This document shows, in pieces, positions 36,901-48,900 of a stretch of DNA of 64,000 bases; the stretch's first letter is position 1, and each line of letters starts with the position of its first letter. A program made the position numbers and the translations under genes. Source of the stretch: Apostichopus japonicus (lineage: Eukaryota; Echinodermata; Holothuroidea; Aspidochirotida; Stichopodidae); NCBI RefSeq assembly GCF_037975245.1, contig NC_092563.1:1081001-1145000 (forward strand), written 5' to 3'. The notes beneath the pieces were generated by a model. That model was not told the origin of the DNA, searched no databases, and saw only the letters and a list, made by a program, of their open reading frames with translations.

Positions 36901-39900
36901 GTTTTGATCCTCAATGTCTCAGAAAACATTGGAGGGCCCAAAGTGTAAGGAAACCTTGTGGGCCATCATATTTAATTCAGAATTGAGTATACGTGGTTGT
37001 GTACAATCTGTGTACGAACTGTGTTTAAAGTAAGACCCTTGTAAAGAGATTCGAATGGAGGATTTTGTTGTTTCAAAGTCTTTGTACTGAATTGTCGCAA
37101 ATGTGGCCAAAGATCAATTAGCTAACACTTGTTTCTTGCCTAAGAAGGGAGGGAAGGGAGGAGGAAGGGTTCTCCCCTCCTCTCCCACACATTAAAAGGG
37201 GGAAGTTTGTTTGGTGGTGGGGAGGGCCAGTTTCTTCTGCATTATTGAGAGTGAAAGTTTATACTTTGTTTATAATAAATGTATGATTATTAATGTTAAA
37301 TGTTTGGCTAATGTGGTTATGTGTTGTGTGAATGACATTGAATGTGTGCACAATTGTCTACATTGTGGCTGGTTAGCTCAAATTGTTGGTAGCCAATAAT
37401 CCGAAAAGATAGCCTGCCTTTTAAGATAGAAATTAACATAAAAGTCAAATTTTTCAAGAAGAATTCCAGTTACGAGAAACAACATTTTCAAAGTTATTGA
37501 AATTTAAATATTAAAGTCTAGAATTGGGTGATTTGGTATGATTATTTCAGTCTTAAAAAATTGAGAATCATAAAAATTCAGTATGAGATCACTACAATTT
37601 GAAACTTTCACCCAAGAACATGTCAGAATGCTGAAAATGCACACCGCATCTGCCCCTTTAACATGAACAGATATTCACAGAAAGGTTAATGAAACAGGCA
37701 AAGTGGCGAAGGGATACCCTCATGGGAACTCTTTTCATTCATTTTATGACAAGTCTGGACTGTCTGCCATCCCAACTCAATCAGACCCTTAAGGCCCGCT
37801 GCATCCTGATCTCCCCTCGGAGACCCCCCGCCACCCCATGGGGGCACCGTAACCAGGAAACCAAACATGTGCATCTTCTAAAGCCGTTCTTTGGAAATAA
37901 TTGCTTTTCAGCCCCGTGGGAACACCCAATGACATTCAAAGTCTGGAGGCCTAGATCGAGTTAGGCTTAGAGAAAAATAAGTGTTGTGGCAGGCCTTTGG
38001 CGCAGCCCTCCAGGGAGCTGCCCGCTGTCATTACAGGCAGAGAACGCTGCCAATTTAGAAACCCTACAGAGGGTTCAAGCCTTCTCATTTCCATTCGTAA
38101 GACAGGTTGGGGCATCTCTGGTTGCAGTTGTAAAACCTGGGAGACAAAACTCTGGTATAGTTTTTGAGATGAAGTTGACAGGTTCTTTTGTCAGGGGCAA
38201 AAATCCAATCAGGGGCTTTGTCCTGCTGTCAACCTTCTCTCTCTCTCTGTGATACCTTTAGGATCTGTTTGCCACAAACGGAGAGCAAACAAACGGATGT
38301 TAAGAAACTGAAAAAGAGAGAGAGAGAGAGCTAGAGAGAAGAAAAAAATAAAAATAAAAAAGATTCTGTATTTGTATGTATAATGTTTGTATAGGGATGA
38401 AAATCGTTGGAGGGATAACTCAAAAATGCAATTTTTTTCTCCCTTTTTGCAACAAATATCACCAGAAAACTTGCGGGGGTTAAAATATGTTGCAGATGAC
38501 AAATGGCATTTGATGAGGCAAATATAAGATTAAAATCTTAAAATTCTCAAGGTTTTGTTTTGTTTTTAGGATTTTTCCGTTGATTTGAAATACATCTAGT
38601 TTTGACAACTGGGACTGAAAATCACAGATACCCCTTGAGTGGTAAAAGAGCTTAAAACTATTGGCATTTGTAGACAGGGAGAGAGGACATGGTTGTTGTT
38701 TGTTGTTCCTTCTTCTTCTTCTTCTTCGATGCAAGTTCCTTGAAAGGAAGGAAGATTGGAGATAACTCAAGTCGGGGGAAATTCTGTTTTTCAACAGGTG
38801 ATAAGAAACCTTGTGAGGATTATTCAGTAATACTCAGGAGTGGTTTAATCTCTCTCAGACGTTGGCAGGGAAATAAAAATAACAATATTGATCAAGAAAG
38901 AAAGAAATTTGTTTGCTTTCTATTAGATGCTTTGGTCAGTTTAAAGGGGTGTTCCTGTGGCAGACAATGGCTACTAGTCTGGAAAAGAACAATGTTCCAC
39001 ACTGTTAGTTCAACCCCACCCCCACCCTTCTGTCAGGTTGGGAGAAGTTTAATAATCAATAGATTAGAATCATACTCCCTAAATTACTCATTTATTGAAA
39101 ACTTATTTAGAGAGAGTGTCTTTAATAGTTTAATAGGTTTCATTCTTATTGTTTAGCATTACTTTAATAGTACTAGCTTTGGTGAACTTATGTTTACTTG
39201 GTATTTAACCAACACAGAAAGCTCCTTTAATTGTCAGAGGGTAAGGATGGTGCTGCCGGGGTAACATAGAGCAGTTTCTGCATACTGTACATATAATAGG
39301 GAGCAGTCCACTAGTGGTATCAGTGGCATGTGCAATATGGGGTGATGGGGCTTGAGGGATATGGGGGCAGAATGGCTCGCACCTCCATTGTCATGCTGCA
39401 GCCAAGGGTAATGCGTTCAGTTGGGGGGGGGGGGGTAATTAGTAATTTTTGTAAAATGAGAAATTGTCAATAATGATATTAACCCGAAATTCCAGTACTA
39501 TTAAGTTCTATGTCTATTACAATACATAGTAGTCCTATAGATTAAGAGAGAATTAGTTTTGAGGAGACAGGTAAATTAAAACCTTAAAACTGATCAACCC
39601 AGTCATCGAGCTCTACAAATTATACTAAGGACTTTGTTACACCTGTAGTCTTGTAGATTGAGAGTGCATTAGTAGTGAGGAGACATATGAACACTTAAAA
39701 ATAATACATGTGGGTGCCATATACAGTAGGTCTGCCATAATGAGGAATAAATTTAAACCTGTAGTGTTTATTCCCTTCTTTTGTGGTAGACTTGACTTAA
39801 ACAAAACCTTCCAGTCAAATCCCAATTCAAGCTCATAATTCTTTTGCGAATTAGTCAAATAAAGTGCGTCTTGTCCAAAATAGTGCAGTTGTGAAGTAAG

Positions 39901-42900
39901 AAGGTAATTGTATAGTCAATGGCAATGGAATTAATTCGCAGTCTGATTAGTGAGCCGTGCTAGCATCAGCTTTGAACATGCGTTGATCTATTAAGCTAGG
40001 TGTCTGTGTATACTGCCTTACTAACTTCAAAAGTAACACTATGTTTGCTGTGACCATATTGTAAGTAAATAAAGCAGACCCCATCGCAATATATTTGATA
40101 ATTAATGAGAGAAAATTATGCTGCAATCAGCTGCTTTAAACTGTGTATTTACATCAAAGAGCTAATGTATCTGACTTCATTGGTGTCCCATCCCACTTTA
40201 CGTCACCATCCCCTGGAAATAAAAAAAAAACACCTCTTTTTTATCGTGGTTTCTCCTGAGAATGTTTAAGAGGTTTTGCATTTTTGATTAGAGGATAATG
40301 AATTGTCTATGTGCATTAATAGAGGACATGCATGTGTTACACACCTGGGTCTTTATGATTAAGTTGAAAGTTGGCTGATGGCTCGATGAGGCTTTATAGA
40401 TACCGTACATTATGAAAGATCCGTGGAACAAATAAAAGCCTGTAAACTTTGCTAATTAAATCTATGTTAAAGTATGAAACAATGTAGATTTTAGTCTCAA
40501 TAGGGCGAAGCCCCTCATTCAGCAATAATAATAATATATAAACCCAGAGTTGATCCTTGAGGTTGTTTCTCGCTTTTACTTTCTCTGTGGTTTGAATATT
40601 CCTGGGTGTTTACTAGCCTGCTGGTTGAGTGTAAGATGCTAATAAAGAAAGACTTTGCATAGGCTTATGGGAAATGTATAGCTGTGCTGTTTATGTACAG
40701 TCTTCTAAGGTTCAGAGAACTCAAAAGAGAAAATTATGTGCATTCCAAATCTCTAGAGGCAAAATTGCAATTATTCCAGAGGCCATATTGCAGCAGCTAT
40801 TTCTTGTTGCCTGGCAACAGTATCTAGGGAGAGCTGCAGGAAGTCCCCAGTGAGGGTGGAAAGTGGCTTGGGAAATCCACTGGGGTTTGATTTATTGTCA
40901 ATATGCTGAAAGCTTCTCTGTTTAATATTCCAAGATAAAATGAGAAAGCAAGAGAGAATGAAAGAGCTTAGGTTGGTCGTGAAGTCCCAGGGGGGAATGG
41001 ATTGGTGGGTAGGTAGGCAGCTGTAACTGCATAATGAATACTGAGATATAACGTAGCCTGGACTACATAAAAGCATACGCTGGGAATGGATGCAGATGAG
41101 AGGAAAACAAGATGAAAACAGAAGTCATTATGATGCAGGCGGTAAGCCTACAGATGTCTTCAGCTGTTAAGTCACACTCGGTTAATTATTCTCTGCTAGA
41201 TTAGCTGTGTACAGCACATGCTCTTAGACTGCAACTTATTAAAGTTTTACATGGGTAGTTTGATAGATGTAGATATACACACATATGCCTTAATTGCCTA
41301 TTGGTCAATATGTTATACATTAAAATAGGATGGAATAACCACCAAGTGGAATTATGCGTGCATGTCTTAACCAATGTTCTGGCAGTAAAGAGAACATTAG
41401 GAATCTGGAATTGGGTTATATTCACATAACCGTAAAAACAGAAGAATAAAACAGAAAGAATGCAAAGTTAATTGCAAGTTTTTGTATTTTACCAGCGTAA
41501 ATAATGTTCATGAGAGGTTGTGACAGATGCTACTGAAACATACTCCTAGAGTTACTTTAATGCATATTGTTTCAATTGTTTGCATATCATTATAGAGAAC
41601 TTGTTGCTAATATACACACATTTAATTTTTTTAATTTTTGTTTTTCTTCGGAGACCCCCCAAAAAATGGATTTCCTGACCATGTTTCTTAATCACTTAAG
41701 TAATGAAAATTTTGATTGTCATATTCTACAATACTCTGGACTCTAAAGATTTGCTAAGAATTCTACTGAAACAGGGCTACTTGTGCATCCAGAAAAGTCA
41801 CTTGTCTTTTTTCCCCCTCACAAGAGTTGTCATAATTAAAGACCAGTCCCCAATTTGATCAGTCACTCCATTTTGACGTTATAGTCGAGTGAGAGTCAAT
41901 ACAAGTCATTTTAGCACCAAATTTTCCTGACAGTTTTGGTGACTAACAATAAAAGATCATCATTAATTGGCCCCAAATTTGATCAGTCACTTCATTTTAA
42001 AGTTGAGTTGAGTGAGAGTCGATACAAGTCACTTAGGCACCAATTTCCCTGAAACTGATCCTGACAATTTTTGTGACTAACAATTAAAGAATATCATTAA
42101 TTGACCCCAAATTTGATCAGTCACTTCATTTTAAAGTGAAGTTGAGTGTCAGTCGATACAAGTCATTTTAGCACCAATTTTCCTGACACTAGCTAGTGGC
42201 TGTGTGTATGTCTCTCTCATACTGTAACTTTACACATAAACTTTATTTGTAAGAGGCACTTGACTTTTACAATTGAGTTGGCTCCATGCAATCAAACTTG
42301 TGCACTGCAGGCATGCTCACTTGCGAGCGATTAATTTCCACATATCAGACCAAAAAAAAAAGGATAAAGAAAATAGAAAAATGCAGGTGACACATTTGCT
42401 GTTTGGATTCTGTTTCGGCTTACCCTAGGAATTCATGTTACATGAAGGTGATGAATTGTTACCCAGCGTTTCCAGAGAGGTGGAAAATAAAGAGTCTCTA
42501 AGATGTGCAGGAAGGGATGATATTTCTGCGTAAACCTTGTCAATTCTCACAATTATTGGAAAGGATTCTTCCTAGCTGTTTGGGGGAATTACTCATCACA
42601 ATCATATCTCATGGTATAACTGGAAGGACAAAAACTGGGTGGTGCCCAAGAAGTGAGGTCCTTCAGAAGTGAGGGCTCAGTACTAATGCGTTCAGAAATG
42701 AGGGCGCAGTGCTAATGCCTTTAGGAATGAGGGCGAAGTGCTAATGCGTTCAGAAGTGATGGCGCATTGCTAATGCGTTCAGAAGTGAGGGCGCAGTACT
42801 AATGCGTTCAGAAGTGAGGGCGCAGTGCTAATGCGTTCAGAAGTGAGGGCGCAGTACTAATGCATTCAGAAGTGAGGGCGCAGTGCTAATGCGTTCAGAA

Positions 42901-45900
42901 GTGAGGGCGCAGTGCTAATGAGTTCAGAAGTGAGGGTGCAGTGCTAATGCGTTCAGATGTGAGGGTGCATCGCTAATGTGTTCCCATCATATAGTTTATT
43001 ACTACTGTATTAGTTACTGTAGGTAGTAAGAGCATGTGTTGAGTTGGAAACAGGTAATTATATATCATCGCTCATAAATCCTCAAACCAGTAACTCTTCG
43101 GGAGTCACAATCATTTCTTGATAGCAAAATAAAGATTATGGCTGTGATCGGCAAAAGTGACCAAAGTGACAAAGTATAACTTTATTGTTTCCATTTCTTA
43201 TAAAGCTGCCTGCCTGGTGTTAACGTTAAGCAAGGTAGGGTGGTATTAGACAAGGTGTTGCTACCATGCAGATCTGAACCATGGGATGATGCAGGCACAG
43301 GTGGGTCTGTGCCCGGGTGGTGTTAATGTTTAGCAAGATAGGATGGTGTTAGGCAAGGTATGGGTGGGAAGGGCATATGGGGTGGGGTTGGGTTGTGTAG
43401 GGAGAAGGATGAATGTAGGAGACTAATTTCAAAATTCCCTGATTAATTTTTGTAGGAGAATGCCTTTATGGAAAGGTATCCTGGGCTTGGAGGAGTGTTC
43501 TAAATCCCAACTGAATTTAAAACATGTTGCTTGTTTGTTTGTATAAAGTGCACATCACAAGTAAAGAAATTTTGGACGTAAGGGAGAGTCCATTTTGCTT
43601 TACCGCAGATGACTGTGAGGAGGGGGTGGGCAACTGATGGGGAGGGGGATAAGTATCATGAATGATGGGGACAATGCCTCCATGTCCATCCTTGCTGCTG
43701 CCACTGACTAAAACAATCGGTTAAAGAGATATATTCCACTTGGGCAATGAAACACTTTCATCTTGAAAAATATGCCACCCTGTTAGATGAAAGACTGTCT
43801 CAATATCTTGTCATAAACCTGAGATATGTTTGTTTGAATGTGACCTATGGTGACTGCAGGGCTAATGAGCCTAATAAACATATAGCTGTCACACTATAAT
43901 GTAGCGAATCTACCTATTAAATGTAGCCAACTGAAACTACTTGGTGTGTAAAATAAATGACTTGTGAAGGTGCTATTCTCATTAGCTGTTGATTATTTTA
44001 GCAGCTCTTATGTTCTCTCCTTTGGGGAACAAGATCAAAACAAAAATACTTTGTAAAATTCATGCATGTCCTTTCACTGGTAACTTGAGTGAATCAGGTG
44101 GTGAATGGACTATATATAGATATGAAATGCGATCGGATATTTACCAAGACAAAGCATATTTATGATTATTAGATTATGGACTTCCTCATAGCAACAGTCT
44201 TTGGCAAGGATGTGTCATAGAATTTCATCACTTATATTAGTCACAGAGAAAATTCACAGACCAAAAACTTGACCAAATATTGATCTATTGTGGACTTTTT
44301 GTTTGATAATGTCTGTGACGCGGAGCTCAGGGAAGGTGTGTCGATCCAGCTAGCAGTAAACCCTTGACGTACGTAACTTGCCGCCATGGTGTCGCGGATC
44401 GAGCACAAATTTGATTCATTAGTCTCGACTAACCGGCAGCACTCTAGATTGTAGCAGCCTACAAAACACCTTTTTTTTTCCATCCTAATAAACAATACAC
44501 AAAATGGTTATTCCATTGCTGAGATCCCTTGCTGGTTCATTGCCAATGTGGGATATAAACATTTCAATGGCAGGAAATGGAAAACTGGCATAGAGCTTGC
44601 ACCCCGCTGCATCCGTACACTCTTACCCCAGCATGAGGTGGCTTCGCCCGCGATAGCAGGAAAGCTGTCCACGTCTGATAAACAGTGCTTGCAAATAATA
44701 TTTGCTGGTTTATTATCGTGCTAGGTGGGACATGTTTGGGAGTTGTACTTTTTTTAGTGTCAAGTACTTTCTAAAAATTTCAAACTGTTCGGCCGAGGAT
44801 TACAGTCATCCTGTTTGCTTTGAATTAATTATTGGTCATCGCAAAAGTTACAGATGGTTACAGAGATGAAGCTAGGATATGATCCCAAGTAAACTTAAGT
44901 ATCAAACTATCTATATATATTAATTCTCAAAGAGTTTGTATCAACAGCTGTTTCATTGGTTGCATTTTGTATATTCAGTAAAGATGGAACTAATTCATAA
45001 AGTCATAAATTGATTTCAAAATATGAGGTTGAGCCATCCTTCATAATTATGAAATATTGAACTGGGCAGGTTTGAGGTTTGACTTAGAGAAGTTCTGATT
45101 TAACCAATCAGGAGTGAGCAACTGGGATGGGAGAGAGATGAAGAGGGAAAGGAACAGGTTAAGCACAGAGGGATAGGAGTTGGAAAGGAAGAAAGTAAAT
45201 TACAAAGAATTGTCCTGTTGGTAAAGTAAGTCTTTACCTACACATTTTGTTGCCACTTAAAACTTGTCAACCCAACTACATTTAAATTCCTGGTTAAACA
45301 TTTGATTAGTAATTTTCTGAGCTTTTCCACAAACCCAAACACTTTTGCCATCCTTTATTGCCACTCATTTCCCCAGCAGAATTAGTTTTCCTTCCAACCC
45401 CATCCACTGAAGTTCTCCTCTGGCTCCTCTATCATCCCTCCCCACCATTATCCCTTCCCTCCATCATTCCTTCCTTCAATCATACCTCTCCTCTCCATCG
45501 TACCTCTCCCCTCCATCTTACCTCTCCCCTCCATCTTACCTCTCCCCTCCACCTTACCTCTCCCCTCCATCTTACCTCTCTCCCCTATGTATGTCTATAG
45601 TATACCTGCAGCTATCATAAATATATATAACCAGGAAACTGCAGCCTCTCCCCTCCATCATACCGGCCCCTCTACCCTCCATCTTACCTCTCCCCTCCAT
45701 CTTACCTCTCTCCCCTCCATCTTACCTCTCCCCTCCATCTTACCTCTCTCCCCTATGTATGTCTATAGTATACCTGCAGCTATCATAAATATATATAACC
45801 AGGAAACTGCAGCCTCTAATATTTTTTTGTGTTGCCTTATTCAATATTTATGCTGATACTATATTGTAGAGGTACATGCTATATTTGCATTGAGGAGATT

Positions 45901-48900
45901 AATTGTCTCATATTTTCTATTGGGGATGAAAGAAATGCAAGGAAGGCCCATAAGTTTGATGACAATTGCATTATGGGGTAGCAAAGGTGACAAATTGAGC
46001 TAGTAGTGATAACACCATAACTCTAGTTGGTGATAATAAGTGTATGAAGGGTAATATGGAAGGTCATGAAGTGAACATGTCTTCTTCAAGCTTGCGTGCC
46101 TGAAGTATAGTATGATTGTGTGTGCCAAATTTCTATTCTTTTTTGTATAAAAGCTACTAAGTCTTGCCTCAGGCTGATGTGTTCATTTGGCATACATATG
46201 GCATCTTCACCCGTCATCAAGTGTTCTCATTTAGAAGCCTTGCACGTACAAGGAAGTCTAGGATATGGCGGATATTTCATATTTGATTCTTGTTTTTTTA
46301 AATTATCTTGAATTAAAGCAAAAGGCATTTTGGAGATGATTTGTTGACCGCTTAGCATGTAAAACCGTACATACTGTTCTGTTCACAGTATTAATTTGAA
46401 TTACATGATTAATTTAATATATATCCATCATTAATATCCACTCCAAACCTGGCACACATTTTAAAACCACCTCATCCCCATGCACTGACACACTTTCTGG
46501 TTCCATTCTAACTTTTGGGCCTTTCATACTGGAGTCTTGAAGACATGATTAAGTCCACAATTTTAAGGTGTATTTTGAACTTGTAAAGTTCATCCATATG
46601 AATTTTTTGGGGTTTTCCCATCATTTCCTTGGGGAGATTGGTACAGTATGTTCTGAATTAAGATCGTTTCCAGTGCTAATTCAAATCTTTTTCTGTTTTC
46701 CTTAATGAAAATGCACTGTGCAAAGAAAGCTATACATCAGGTAGCAGGTACACCCTACAGTCACATGTTATGATCATGAGGTACTTTCCGGCACACAATG
46801 TAGCCTTTTTTGGGGGCAAAGAACAAACAAATGAAAACAGAAAAGCTCAGAACAGCTACGCACTGTAAGCTTTGTGTGCTACAAGTAGGAATTAAATGTG
46901 ATAGTTAATGTGGTGTCAAACTGGCAGAAAAACTAGAAGATTATAACCTGTGCTGTGGCTGAGTGGATAAAATAAAGTAATGACGCTTAGCAAATGGGAA
47001 GTTTGGGGTTCGATACCTGGCCGGGCCATAGTTACGTTTTTCCCATCTGGAATGACTTTCTTAATCGAAAATATTCCAAATTTGAGTGAAAATGTTGAAA
47101 TGGAAGCCACCCGACTTTTAAGTTGTAATCCTTAAGCCCTTACGGGCTTCTTCCACATTGGTGGTCACTTAAGCATTGTAACAATAACTGCCTGATTATT
47201 ATTATAATTAGTATTATAATTATTTTAAAGAATGTGGATAGTGTTGCTGTATACTTGCCCCTTTTACAACAACAACATGCTACTGTACATTAGTTATTCA
47301 GCTTACATTATGGACTTATCTTATAATCATATCTGCTGATCCTTTTTATGTAAACCATATCTTTGTATTTTCGACTTCTCAAAGAATAACCGAGTCTCAG
47401 ATTGGTTTCAGACCCCCTCCCCCTCCCCCTCCTCCTCCTCCTGCTACTAAATAGAGGGCAAGAGGTCATAATTATTTCTGGTGTTTGTTAAACCTTGCTT
47501 TCCTTAGCGCATGGAGCTATTGGAAGTCAGACTCTGACTTCCCACAAATACAATCGTATAAGGAAAAGAGTTAATAATAGAAACATTGTTTATTATATTA
47601 CCTAAGGATAATTTCAAACTTATGGATATTCAACCCCGGGGTATTTGATATAAAGCCTGTGTCAGTCAAACATGGGTGTGGATCGAAGAGAACCGTTTCA
47701 TGTGTAAATACTTTCTATATTTCAAACATTTGTTATCTCTGACCTCTGGAGAAACTAAATGTGACCATCATCCAATGTTCCACAGCCCTAAATCCAATCA
47801 AGGGGAACACCTAAGGTGCATGGCATGGCACCATGGGCGGATGGCGGGGGTTGAAGGACGCTACGACCAGACATCAAGCTGGTGAGGTAGTTTGATAATC
47901 CAGAAACACAACATGGTTCCACCTTGAGAGTGTTATCAAGGAGGAAAATGACTTGTGAGGTTGTTGGGTTACCATGGTACCCCCCACCTCTCTACCTATT
48001 ATCAGTGGGTGAGAGATCCCCCCAATCGACTCTGACCTTTGAGATTTGGTCGTGGCTGGGTGTGAAAACAGTTTGAGACCTTTTTTTTCCATTGCCCTTC
48101 ATGCTTTGTACTGTTGCAAAGGTGTGAAAGTGGAAACTAAAGTAATCCCATAGAAATTTTTGTTGAGAATTATTTGGACTGGAATAAATATTAAACTTCA
48201 ATACCACGTATTAACAAAAGATATGTCTCCAGCTGGGATTAGAGGGGAATCAAGGATAGGGATTATATGGATTGGATTTTAAAAGGAAAAAACAAATCTA
48301 TTTAGTTTTGTCTGTCCTGTACGTACTGTTGTGTAACTAGATATATATACCTTTTAATATTTTCAGAACTTTTTGTCAATTCTATTCTTCTCTTCTTTTT
48401 GAACATTTTCTATTTTTATGACTTTTCATGACCGTTCTAGTTTCTGTCAAAGTGTTAAATCGATGCTTGAGTCAGAACCTTGTAAAATCTGTTATAAAAA
48501 CCACCAGAACTTTGTATTTCGAATATTATGTCACCTTTCTTGTGCATGCAAACACCTCTCGAGGCCAAAAAAACTAAATGTTACAAGAGATGATATAAAA
48601 AGGTTGTTAAATACTATTATTTTTCAAGACAATTTAACTTAGCTAAAGATTGGCCACCACATTTGGATAGTAGATATATCTACAGACTATAAATTACCTT
48701 TGTAGATAAATGGATAGCTCAAAGTTTTGTAAATTGTAACCATGGGAACAGCCACAAGTTGTAACTTGCAAGTAATAAACAAATTTCAGTTGTTTTTGAT
48801 TAATTTTGTGATGCTGTTCATTAGTATTACTAACCAACCATTCAAGTAAGGATAACATAAAGCTTAGAAAGTCTGGACATTAGCCACCCTAAAAACATTC

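Noticed and set aside
38689-39156. 155-codon plus-strand ORF in intron 1
   Set aside because: It begins in a TTC microsatellite (poly-Phe) and shows no domain. Likely chance.
42661-42979. CRISPR-like array
   Set aside because: Units are directly adjacent with no spacers, and the genome is animal. It is a minisatellite.
46952-47032. tRNA gene
   Set aside because: The A and B boxes are present, but the arms do not form a proper cloverleaf and a non-tRNA body follows. A SINE head explains it better.
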